Positions 51,858-59,826 of a stretch of DNA of 64,000 nt are shown here, one piece after another (positions within the stretch are counted from its first letter, which is position 1; each line of letters begins with the position of its first letter). Origin of the DNA: Lentibacillus sp. JNUCC-1. GTDB lineage: Bacteria; Bacillota; Bacilli; Bacillales; Amphibacillaceae. A program made the position numbers and the translations under genes. The notes beneath the pieces were generated by a model. That model made no database searches. It saw only the letters and a program-made list of their open reading frames with translations, and was not told where the DNA came from. The stretch lies in the NCBI RefSeq assembly GCF_009741735.1, contig NZ_WHOH01000001.1, positions 1,054,001 to 1,118,000 on the forward strand. The letters run 5' to 3'.

Positions 51858-51925
51858 ATGATATCCCTCCGTCTAGTTGTTTGGTAGAAGATTTGTGCTT
51901 GTTTCACTGCTGGGTCTGGTCGCGT

Positions 51926-52057
51926 TATCCAGAATTTCCGGATGGTTGTCCAGGTTTTATGTGTTATATCCAAAATTATAAGGCTTATATCCAAAAAATT
52001 TTCGATATATCCAGAATTCCAGCGTTATTTCCAGGTTTTTTCCACTATTATCCAGGT
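51926..52057. repeat. Seven-unit TATCCA array with 20-21-bp spacing
   Basis: TATCCA-like units begin at 51926, 51947, 51967, 51988, 52008, 52028 and 52049, with steps of 21, 20, 21, 20, 20 and 21. Units read TATCCAGAATT, TGTCCAGGTTTT, TATCCAAAATT and similar. The last unit abuts the stop codon of the M20 peptidase. The array lies between that gene and the OppA-type gene, so it could influence OppA transcription. Confidence 0.78.
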
Positions 52058-53320
52058 TTAGACTTCTCGCCTGCCATCACGCAGACGCTGTGCCAATAAA
52101 GGCTCAGTCACCTCAGCAACACCAGCCAGACCAACGATGGTGAGAAAGTTTTTCTGCACCGTCTGCCAGGCATCTTTTGGGTCATACCATTCATCAACCG
52201 TATGAATCCCACTTCCATGGCCGCCGATTCCTAGTGCGAGCGCTGGAATTCCGAGGCTCATCGGATAGTTGGCGTCGGTACTGCCGGGCCCGGCCAGTTG
52301 CGGAGTTCCGCCCAGCGCCTGAACTGCACCTTGAGCCACCTGGACAATTGGTGCGTCGTCTGCTTGTACGGCAGGCGGGCGGTTACCGATTTTTTCAATG
52401 TCAGCCGTGATGCCTTTGCTGTCCCAGCGTTCGTTCTCAGCAACGACAGCTTGACGCACGATTGTCCAAAAACGGTCATCGAGTTCATCAAGCGCTTCTT
52501 GTTCATTTGACCGCAGATCCACCATCACAGTGGCTGTCTCGGCAATCGCATTGATCGACGTTCCACCCTCCATCATGCCAACGGTGAACGTCGTCTTCGG
52601 GTCATCCGCTGTTTCCATGTCGGCCAAGGCGCCAACCGCTCGCCCAGCCGCATGCACCGCACTTGGCTGGCCAAAGTCGGCAAAACTGTGCCCGCCTGGT
52701 CCATTGAATGTGACTCTATAGCGGAAACTGCCTGTCCCTTTATAGGTGATATTGTTCGGCGGCGCCCCATCGATCGACAGGAAGCCGTCAACATCGTCCC
52801 GTTCATTGAAAAAAGCCTTCACGCCACGTAAGTCGCCTGTGCCTTCTTCCCCGACCGTTCCGCCAAAAATGATATCTCCGGCCGGACGCATATCTGCTGT
52901 GTTGAACGCTTCAATGATTGCGAGTACTTCCGCCAGGCCGCGCGTGTCATCACTGATCCCTGGCGCATGAAGAATGCCGTCTTCAACCCGAACTTCTGTA
53001 TTGGTTCCCTCTGGAAAAACCGTATCCAAATGGGCGGCGACAAAGAGTGTCGGCCCTTCCCCGCTTCCGGGATACAGTCCGAACACATTACCTTCAGCGT
53101 CCATTGTGACGTCTTTTAATCCAAGTGCTTCTAGTCGCTTTTTAAAGTCATGAGCCCGGCGCTGTTCTTTAAAAGGTGGCGCCGGAATCTCAGTAACATC
53201 GATTTGTGTCTGCACCGTCTTATTATGATTGTCTTCAATCCACGTCAAGGCTTTTTGAACAGAAGCCTCTTCAAGCAGCGCGGCGTACGTTGCTTTTACG
53301 TTGACTTCTTTGTGCTGCAT
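52058..53320 (-). CDS. M20-family metallopeptidase (PepT/ArgE-like)
   Basis: A 420-residue cytoplasmic di-zinc peptidase. Metal-binding motifs in order are AAHLDTVFPE, GISDDTRG, GTVGEEGTGDLRG and a late GHGSGIHTVDEW; the dimerisation domain has FNGPGGHSFADFG. Likely an aminotripeptidase or amidohydrolase. The start is ATG 53320, seven bases after GGAGG; the longer frame to 53347 has no site. It follows the S9 peptidase gene closely and both precede the peptide-binding protein, which suggests a peptide-scavenging unit. The stop codon is followed directly by the TATCCA array. Confidence 0.9.
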   Translation of the reverse strand: MQHKEVNVKATYAALLEEASVQKALTWIEDNHNKTVQTQIDVTEIPAPPFKEQRRAHDFKKRLEALGLKDVTMDAEGNVFGLYPGSGEGPTLFVAAHLDTVFPEGTNTEVRVEDGILHAPGISDDTRGLAEVLAIIEAFNTADMRPAGDIIFGGTVGEEGTGDLRGVKAFFNERDDVDGFLSIDGAPPNNITYKGTGSFRYRVTFNGPGGHSFADFGQPSAVHAAGRAVGALADMETADDPKTTFTVGMMEGGTSINAIAETATVMVDLRSNEQEALDELDDRFWTIVRQAVVAENERWDSKGITADIEKIGNRPPAVQADDAPIVQVAQGAVQALGGTPQLAGPGSTDANYPMSLGIPALALGIGGHGSGIHTVDEWYDPKDAWQTVQKNFLTIVGLAGVAEVTEPLLAQRLRDGRREV

Positions 53321-53343
53321 ACGATTACCTCCATTGATCTTGC

Positions 53344-55131
53344 TCACTTCAGATGTTTTTCGAAAAAGTCCGCTGTCGAGCTGTGCATGGTGATATGGTT
53401 CTCCAATTTTTCCGTTTGGTGCCCTTCATCTTCAAAAATCGTCAACTCCACTTCCTGGCCGCGGTTTTTCATATCGCTGACCAGCTGCTGTGCTTCTGTG
53501 ACCGGCACGCGTGTATCGTTACGTCCGTGGAACACGAGCAGCGGCGCCTGAATTTTATCCGAATGGTTAAGCGGGGCGATCTCCTCGAAAAAGTCCACAT
53601 CTTCAGCAAGCGATCCATATTCGCTTTCACGAAGATGACGGCGCCATGCCCCGGTATTTTCCAGGAACGTCTTGAAATGTGAGATGCCGACAATATCAAC
53701 ACCTGCTGCCCAAAGCTCAGGGTAATGTGTCATGGCGGCCAGTACCATGAAGCCCCCGTAACTCCGGCCGATGATACCGATTTTATCCTCGCCGACGTTA
53801 TGAGTCTTGATCAAGTCCTGGACAAGCCAGGCAAGGTCTTGCACCGAATCCATCCGTTTCCGCACATCATCCAAGTGAATATATGTACGACCATACCCGC
53901 TGCTGCCCCGCACATTCGGCGCCGCCACAGCAAAGCCCTGTTCCGTCAAATACTGAATGACGGGGTTATAATCGGCGCGCGTCTGACCCTCAGGACCACC
54001 ATGCACGTAGACCACAGCCGGCTTATCGCTCGCGCCCGCTTTGTCGTAATAAAAGTACGGCACCTCAAGCCCGTCAAATGACTTGAACGAACACAGCGAT
54101 GGCTCGTACAACGGCACAGATGATACAGATTCACCCAGTCGTGTCAGACGGCTGATCTCCCAGCCCGCCAATGACACCTGCCAAATATCCCCCGGTTCGA
54201 CCGGCGTTTTCAACGTGAAAATAAACCGGTTGGCATCAATCCAGGACAAACTGCTCACAACTCCGTCCGCAAGATCCTCAAGCTGTGTGACCTCTTTTGT
54301 CACGACGTCATACACCATCAACCGGGAAATCCCGCCTTCGTTCACAATGAAAATCAGCGTCTGTTCGTCTGGTGAAAGCTTGAGCTCCTCAACATCCCAG
54401 CCTTCTTTTTGAAAAACTTTTGTCAAGTGGCCAGGATTATCAAAAGAGAATCGCGCCACATAGGCCGTTTCATCGTTCAGGTCTGTAACCAGATACCCGC
54501 CCTCCCCGTCTTCAGTGAGGGCAATCGATTTATATGCTGCACCCGTTCCTTTGTCGCCCAACTGTGTCGTTTCTCCGGTGTTCAAATCCAGAATCAACAC
54601 GACGTTGTTCAGATTGGTTTCCTGGATGCTGATCAGCAGATGCGCACCGTCCGGCAACCAGGCCAGCGGTTCACATTTTCCATCAAATGTATATACCGTT
54701 TCAACGTCTTTCGTCTCAATATCCTGGACAAACACATCAAAATAGCCTGGATGTCTGCGGTTGCTCGAGAAGGCAATTTTATCCCCCGCTGGCGACCAGC
54801 CTCCGAAATTATGAAAATACGCGCCTTCAACGACAAGTGGTGTCGCGGCATGTGTGCCTTCCATCAAGTAAAGCTGCTGCTTCTCATTCCCCTTATGATC
54901 CACGCCCAGTACCGTTTTGTCCCCCTGAGGCGCATGGTGCACACTCATCACCCGATCATCAAACACCCCAAATTGCACCGGCTCGCCTTGCTCGTCCACC
55001 GTCCACGCTTGCGGGAACCCTGTCAGTTTTGAAATAAAGGTGAAATTGTTCTGTCCCGGAATCGCCTCAGATTGATAGGCAGAATTCGCTTTTAAATAGA
55101 CTTGCAGTTTCTCTTCAGGTGTCAAAGTCAT
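53344..55131 (-). CDS. S9-family prolyl oligopeptidase-type peptidase (acylaminoacyl-peptidase-like)
   Basis: A 595-residue peptidase. The first ~340 residues form a beta-propeller with WD40-like repeats (FGGWSPAGDKIAFSSNRR, ELKLSPDEQTLIF). The C-terminal alpha/beta hydrolase has VYVHGGPEGQTRADY, the nucleophile in GIIGRSYGGFM, Asp in FHGRNDTRVP and His in EDEGHQ. There is no signal peptide, so it cleaves short peptides in the cytoplasm. The start is ATG 55131, five bases after AAGGAG. It sits upstream of the M20 gene with a 23-base gap. Confidence 0.92.
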   Translation of the reverse strand: MTLTPEEKLQVYLKANSAYQSEAIPGQNNFTFISKLTGFPQAWTVDEQGEPVQFGVFDDRVMSVHHAPQGDKTVLGVDHKGNEKQQLYLMEGTHAATPLVVEGAYFHNFGGWSPAGDKIAFSSNRRHPGYFDVFVQDIETKDVETVYTFDGKCEPLAWLPDGAHLLISIQETNLNNVVLILDLNTGETTQLGDKGTGAAYKSIALTEDGEGGYLVTDLNDETAYVARFSFDNPGHLTKVFQKEGWDVEELKLSPDEQTLIFIVNEGGISRLMVYDVVTKEVTQLEDLADGVVSSLSWIDANRFIFTLKTPVEPGDIWQVSLAGWEISRLTRLGESVSSVPLYEPSLCSFKSFDGLEVPYFYYDKAGASDKPAVVYVHGGPEGQTRADYNPVIQYLTEQGFAVAAPNVRGSSGYGRTYIHLDDVRKRMDSVQDLAWLVQDLIKTHNVGEDKIGIIGRSYGGFMVLAAMTHYPELWAAGVDIVGISHFKTFLENTGAWRRHLRESEYGSLAEDVDFFEEIAPLNHSDKIQAPLLVFHGRNDTRVPVTEAQQLVSDMKNRGQEVELTIFEDEGHQTEKLENHITMHSSTADFFEKHLK

Positions 55132-55224
55132 AAACACTCCTTGTGTATATTTTACCGCTTACAATTTTTATAAATATCTAAAAGACCGTAGCATTGTTTA
55201 GAGTTCGTTATTTACTTTTGAGAG

Positions 55225-55565
55225 AGCATCGTGATTTCCGCTGCGGTAAGTCGCTTTCCGCGGGCACGGCCTCAGCCTCCTCGTTCGCAAAGATCGCTCA
55301 CTGTGGGGTCTTCGACTCGTGCTTTTCCCGCAGGAGTCGACTTCCCTCCGCTCCAATCACTCTATTTTATTCAGCTACTTGGACGGTACTACTCATAGAA
55401 GAGTTAAAAAGTTAAGCTCCCACACCAAGCTCGGGGAAAACACGGAGACTCCAGTGGGAGGATAAGCCTCGGTGAGACCCCGGAGGTCGGTAGACCGAGG
55501 AGGCTCAGCAGCGCCCACGGAACGCGGAGTGTTTTCCCCGAGCGATCGCATAGAGGCGCTTATAA
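55225..55565. repeat. Composite inverted-repeat element, copy 4 (A then B)
   Basis: Module A at about 55245-55346 (right end CGACTTCCC) and module B at 55433-55539 with ends GGGGAAAACAC and GTGTTTTCCCC. The A-B spacer shares text such as TGGACGGTACTACTCA with copy 2. The centre of B reads GGTCGGTAGACCG, again a small hairpin with a different sequence. The 55132-55589 gap holds nothing else I recognise. Confidence 0.8.
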
Positions 55566-55589
55566 CATGAACTTTTTTTCCAACCCCAT

Positions 55590-56447
55590 CTAAACGGAAT
55601 TTCTAATAAACTCTCGGACTGTATTAATAAAGTCCTCATGCTGGTCTTTTAAAATGCCATGGCTGCTGTCTTCAAATACCACAAACTCACTATTCGGCAG
55701 CAATTCCGCAATCAATTCATTCTCCTCAACCGGCGTGATCCAATCATGTCGGCCGGCGCTGACGAGAGCCGGACATTGGAGCGTTTTCAAATCCTCGGTC
55801 AAATCGTAATTCCTGAGAAAACCACCAAACCCCTGATTCAAAGCTTCATAGGATCTGTTCATCTCAGGTCTCGGCTCAGCTTTACCATCAGCCGTCTTCC
55901 GTGAATATAACGGTGCCATGACCTCGTAATAATGCGCCACTTCTGCATCTGATGAAAAAGCGCCATCCCACAGCAACTGCGCCATTTCCTTTTGCTCAGC
56001 CGTCCCATGCCTCTCAACATATTGCTTGGCTTTATCGAGAAAACGATAGCTCGGTGACGTCGCTGACAGCAGGAGGGCTTTCACATTCTTCGGATACCGC
56101 GCCGCATATGCCATGGCTGTCATACCGCCATATGAATGGCCGAACAACACAATCTGCTCCAAACCAAGATGCTGCCTCAGCGCCTCAATGTCCTCAATGT
56201 TTTGATCAAGTGTATACGTTTCAACCGGACCTGTAGCCGAAAAACCGCTGCCACGATTGTCTATGTACACCAGCTGTAGATCCTCCGCCAACGGACTGAG
56301 GTATGGCTTGAACCCGAGATGCGTTCCACCCGGCCCGCCATGCAGCACAAAACATACATCTTTCTTGACGAGCGCCCCACCTTCAACAGTGACCCCCGCA
56401 CCTTCCACATCAAAAAACAACCGCGTGCCATTGACTTCCGCAAACAT
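55590..56447 (-). CDS. Alpha/beta hydrolase, proline iminopeptidase-like (S33)
   Basis: A 285-residue hydrolase. Features are the oxyanion motif VLHGGPGGTHLGF, DNRGSGFS, the nucleophile in FGHSYGGMTAM, Asp in SAGRHDWITP and His in DSSHGILKDQHE. These match proline iminopeptidases, which remove N-terminal proline from peptides and would complement the S9 and M20 peptidases downstream on the same strand. Some close relatives are esterases or lactonases, so activity is not certain. GAAGGAGGGG precedes the ATG. A perfect inverted repeat lies about 50 bases upstream. Confidence 0.88.
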   Translation of the reverse strand: MFAEVNGTRLFFDVEGAGVTVEGGALVKKDVCFVLHGGPGGTHLGFKPYLSPLAEDLQLVYIDNRGSGFSATGPVETYTLDQNIEDIEALRQHLGLEQIVLFGHSYGGMTAMAYAARYPKNVKALLLSATSPSYRFLDKAKQYVERHGTAEQKEMAQLLWDGAFSSDAEVAHYYEVMAPLYSRKTADGKAEPRPEMNRSYEALNQGFGGFLRNYDLTEDLKTLQCPALVSAGRHDWITPVEENELIAELLPNSEFVVFEDSSHGILKDQHEDFINTVREFIRNSV

Positions 56448-56498
56448 TCGTACCCCTCCTTCGCGTAACGTTTAAATATTGAAATAATTTAAGTTGCA

Positions 56499-56523
56499 AA
56501 TTACTTCGGAACTGGAAGTAATT
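56499..56523. promoter_or_regulatory. Operator-like inverted repeat upstream of the S33 hydrolase
   Basis: AATTACTTC, seven bases, then GAAGTAATT: a perfect 9-bp dyad. It lies in the promoter region of the minus-strand hydrolase gene. No regulator gene adjoins it. Confidence 0.45.
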
Positions 56524-56646
56524 AATAGGTTTATCATAATAGAAATCAAAAGTGAGATCAATAGATTTGAAAATTTTTATTTAAATTAAGTAGTGGAGTA
56601 AGTTGCCAATCATGCGTCTTAACTGTGTCAGCTGGATCAGGACAGA

Positions 56647-56790
56647 TATCCAAATTTTAAAGTCATTTATCCAAAAATATTAACCGTTATCCAGGTTTTC
56701 CAGGCACTTATCCAGAATAATAGCCGTATATCCAGAAATATCAGTCCTATATCCAAGTTTATGGGGATTATATCCAGGTTTTCACTCCCA
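56647..56790. repeat. Seven-unit TATCCA array with 20-21-bp spacing, second copy
   Basis: TATCCA begins at 56647, 56668, 56688, 56709, 56729, 56750 and 56771, with steps of 21, 20, 21, 20, 21 and 21. Units include TATCCAAATTTT, TATCCAGGTTTT and TATCCAGAATA. It directly adjoins the tagA terminator. The remainder of the 56448-56848 gap holds the hydrolase promoter region. Confidence 0.8.
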
Positions 56791-56793
56791 CCA

Positions 56794-56840
56794 CAAAAAA
56801 GCCAGAAGGAAGCCCTCCTCATATCGGCTTCCTTCTGGCC
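56794..56840 (-). terminator. Terminator of tagA
   Basis: GCCAGAAGGAAGCC (56801-56814) pairs perfectly with GGCTTCCTTCTGGC (56826-56839), and a six-T tail follows on the minus strand. Confidence 0.87.
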
Positions 56841-56848
56841 TTTACCAT

Positions 56849-57580
56849 CTATTTTCCCCTAAAAACAATCCGGAACATAAACTCAAACACTTTTCCTATG
56901 CGTTTAATCCGCGAAGGCTGCTTCAGCAGGCGGTACAGCCATTCAAGGTTCAGGTTGATCCAAGCTTGCGGGGCGCGCTTCAAGGCTCCAGCGAGCACGT
57001 CGAAACTGCCGCCAACCCCCATAAATAGCCCGTGATCAGCATCCTTCATATGAGCACTGATCCATTTTTCCTGACGGGGCATGCCGAGTGCCACAAATAT
57101 GAGGTCAGCTTGAGAAGCAATCACGTCTTGGGCGACCGATGCTTCTTCCTCGGCAAAATAACCGTGATGCCGCCCCGCCACTTTCAAACCGGGAAATTCA
57201 GCCTGTGCAGCTTGGACCGCCTGTTCATTGACCTCAGGCTTCGCACCAAGAAAGTAACAACTCAGTCCCTTGTCCTCGGCAATTTGCAACAGGTCCATCA
57301 TCAGCTCATAGCCCGGTATGCGCTCCTGCATAGGCGTTCCCAGGATTTTTCCGGCTGCCAGGATCCCCGAACCGTCTGGAATCACATAATCCGCGCCCTG
57401 CACCACAGCTTTATATTCGGCATCCGCTCGCGCCTGCATAACCATTTCCGGATTGGCTGTCACGAGGAAGGTCTTCACCCGTTGATCAAGTCGCGGCATA
57501 AGCACGTCCTCCAGCAAATCCATTCTTGTTATGTTCAAAAATTCGATCCCCATAATCGGAACCAGATTGTGCCTCTCCAT
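56849..57580 (-). CDS. tagA: N-acetylmannosaminyltransferase of teichoic acid linkage unit (WecG/TagA/CpsF family)
   Basis: Adds ManNAc to GlcNAc-lipid, the second step of wall teichoic acid linkage-unit synthesis. The 243-residue protein shows the family signature TANPEMVMQARADAEYKAVV, the catalytic Asp in VIPDGSGILAAGK, and FVALGMPRQEKWI. The start is ATG 57580 with GGAAAGGG upstream; the frame extends to 57613 without a site. It follows tagH by 60 bases, and the tag genes here run tagF, tagG, tagH, tagA on one strand. It ends at a strong terminator. Confidence 0.9.
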   Translation of the reverse strand: MERHNLVPIMGIEFLNITRMDLLEDVLMPRLDQRVKTFLVTANPEMVMQARADAEYKAVVQGADYVIPDGSGILAAGKILGTPMQERIPGYELMMDLLQIAEDKGLSCYFLGAKPEVNEQAVQAAQAEFPGLKVAGRHHGYFAEEEASVAQDVIASQADLIFVALGMPRQEKWISAHMKDADHGLFMGVGGSFDVLAGALKRAPQAWINLNLEWLYRLLKQPSRIKRIGKVFEFMFRIVFRGK

Positions 57581-57639
57581 TTGTCTGGCACCCTTTCCTG
57601 CAAAACCCCGCACACATGCCGTGTCTTGGGTTGCCTGTT

Positions 57640-58962
57640 TTAGTCTTCCGTTTCAATTTCCCCCAAATGCTTGTTGTGAATCCACATTGCCTTGCCGTCC
57701 ACAAGCCCGTAAAACCAGAGTTTCTTCCCGACACGCTCAGTCCGCTCCACAGCAAATTGTCTTGTCGAGAGCGAATCAGCATCCGAGATCACTCTGTTTT
57801 TCTGACCGCCCCATGGCTCTTCATGACCAAAAACAGAATCCTTCACCTTGAATTGTTTCGGATCTTCATCAATCAAAGTATGCTGGCGGGAATTGAAATC
57901 CTGTTTCCGGATCCAGCCGACCACCCCGCGGACCCCGCTTCGTTCAGTACTCAGTTGGTAATACGATTCGCCGAGCATATCCACCCGGCGTTTTGAAAAA
58001 TAAACACGTTCGCGGTGCTCGTCCGCTGCAAACGCACTCGCTTCATCACTCGGATCAGCATACAATTCGCGCGCCGTTTCTTTAATATGTCCGATTCGGC
58101 TTACCGGTACTTCTTTGAAAAGCGCCGTGGGTTTAAGATCACTCTCTTCAGCAATCCAGGTCGGGAGATCTCCGGCACGCCCGCTCAGAACATCGCGTTT
58201 ATAAGCCTGTCTCTCGCCTTTGGGCAGCTTTTTCCACAGGTCGAGAAACGCTTCATATTGCGGCAAGACCTCATCTACTGACCCATATTCCTTCACACGG
58301 CCCCATTCGAGCCATAGAATCTGATCACAGAACTCCCGCATCTGGCTAAGGGAATGACTGACAAAAATCATCGTTTTCCCCTGCTCCTTAAACGCATGCA
58401 TCTTGTTCAGACTCTTCTCCGCAAATGCCTTGTCACCGACAGACAATGCTTCGTCGATCAATAGAATATCCGGATCAATGTTAACTGAAATCGCAAAACC
58501 AAGACGAGACTTCATCCCGCTGGAATAGGATTTCACAGGCTGATCAATAAACTCCTCAAGCTCGGAAAATTCGATGATATCCGGTTCCAGTGCGCGAATC
58601 TCCTGCATACTGAACCCGAGCATCAGACATTTCAACTCTATATTCTCCCGTCCAGTCAGATCACCCTTCAAACCTGAATTAACAGCGATCAAGGCTGCAT
58701 TGCCGTTAATGGCAATATCCCCAGAGGTTTCCGGTACAATGCCAGCAATAATGTTAGACAGCGTCGACTTGCCGGAACCATTAATGCCGACAAAACCGAC
58801 AATGTCCCCACTTTCAGCTGAAAAAGCCACATCCTCAAGCGCATAAAAGTCCCGCCCGTACGACTTCGGAGTCATTAGGTCAAAGAACCGCGCCTTCATG
58901 CTTGGGTATAATGTATATTTTTTATAAACATGTTTCATGTCTATGATCTTATCCATGATCAT
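57640..58962 (-). CDS. tagH: Teichoic acid export ABC ATPase with C-terminal GW-like domain
   Basis: The ATPase of the TagGH wall teichoic acid flippase, about 440 residues. The N-terminal half has Walker A GINGSGKST, signature YSSGMKSRLGF and Walker B ILLIDEALSVGD. The extra C-terminal ~190 residues end in a GW/SH3-like module (KLWFYGLVDGKAMWIHNKHL), as in Bacillus TagH. The probable start is ATG 58962, six bases after AAAGG. It is encoded directly downstream of tagG with a gap of nine bases. Confidence 0.92.
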   Translation of the reverse strand: MIMDKIIDMKHVYKKYTLYPSMKARFFDLMTPKSYGRDFYALEDVAFSAESGDIVGFVGINGSGKSTLSNIIAGIVPETSGDIAINGNAALIAVNSGLKGDLTGRENIELKCLMLGFSMQEIRALEPDIIEFSELEEFIDQPVKSYSSGMKSRLGFAISVNIDPDILLIDEALSVGDKAFAEKSLNKMHAFKEQGKTMIFVSHSLSQMREFCDQILWLEWGRVKEYGSVDEVLPQYEAFLDLWKKLPKGERQAYKRDVLSGRAGDLPTWIAEESDLKPTALFKEVPVSRIGHIKETARELYADPSDEASAFAADEHRERVYFSKRRVDMLGESYYQLSTERSGVRGVVGWIRKQDFNSRQHTLIDEDPKQFKVKDSVFGHEEPWGGQKNRVISDADSLSTRQFAVERTERVGKKLWFYGLVDGKAMWIHNKHLGEIETED

Positions 58963-58971
58963 CACTTGCCT

Positions 58972-59796
58972 TTACAAGTAATCTATAAAATGCCGGCGGA
59001 ACTTAACATGAAGCGCCGCGCCTATCAGATACAGCACAAGCACCACACCCCAGAAATACAACGTATAGCCCCATTCTTCAGTTATAAACCAGCCGGAACC
59101 GAACAGCGCATATCGATAACCTTCAATTAAATAATACAGCGGATTCAGTTTCATAATATCCATCAAGAGCGGCCATTTCGACAAAATCGTAATCGGCCAC
59201 AGTACCCCGGATAAATACATCAACATCCTTAGTGTTGAATTAATGAACATATGCACGTCCCGGATCATCGTCGACAAGGTTGAGGTAATCAAGGAAATAG
59301 CATAAATCAGACAAACCGTAGCCACGGTGACATACAACAGCTGGATATAATAAACATTTACGAAAAATCCAAACCCCTGCAGCACGATAACCGTAATCGC
59401 CAACAGGAAAAGATGCACGTAAAACTTTGAAAAAATGACATACCCCGGGATCACACTCATCGGAAAATTCATTTTTGATAACAACCGGAGCCTGCTGTAG
59501 ATCGACTTCGACCCTTGAATTGTCGCTTGATAAAAAAAGATCCAGACGATAAATCCGACAAGGAGCCAGGCGAAGAATTTAACTTCTACATCACCAACCA
59601 TCACCGGATCGCGCCCTCTCAACGTGCCAAACACGAACCAATAAATTGCGATCTGAATTGCCGGATTGAGCAGCTCCCAGACCATGCCAAGGTAATTATT
59701 CTTATTCGTGCTTTTCAGTTCATACAGGGACAAACGCCTGACGAGATAAAAATACTGTATTTGTTCCTGTAACACCTTACGCGCAGATTGCAGCAT
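58972..59796 (-). CDS. tagG: Teichoic acid export ABC permease
   Basis: A 274-residue ABC-2 type permease with six predicted membrane helices. The N-terminal amphipathic region (FYLVRRLSLYELKSTNKNNYLGMVWELLNPAIQ) and GVLWPITILSKWPLLMDIMKLNPLYYLIEGYRY match TagG. It exports polymer with TagH. The ATG is seven bases after GAGAGGG. It follows tagF by 30 bases. Confidence 0.92.
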   Translation of the reverse strand: MLQSARKVLQEQIQYFYLVRRLSLYELKSTNKNNYLGMVWELLNPAIQIAIYWFVFGTLRGRDPVMVGDVEVKFFAWLLVGFIVWIFFYQATIQGSKSIYSRLRLLSKMNFPMSVIPGYVIFSKFYVHLFLLAITVIVLQGFGFFVNVYYIQLLYVTVATVCLIYAISLITSTLSTMIRDVHMFINSTLRMLMYLSGVLWPITILSKWPLLMDIMKLNPLYYLIEGYRYALFGSGWFITEEWGYTLYFWGVVLVLYLIGAALHVKFRRHFIDYL

Positions 59797-59826
59797 CCTA
59801 TTTCCCTCTCTTCACCAAGCCCCTGT

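Noticed and set aside
54409..55032. 207-residue open frame on the plus strand
   Set aside because: It lies entirely antisense to the S9 peptidase and has no family features. Other long antisense frames (3103-3786, 60373-61065, 47219-47791) were rejected for the same reason.
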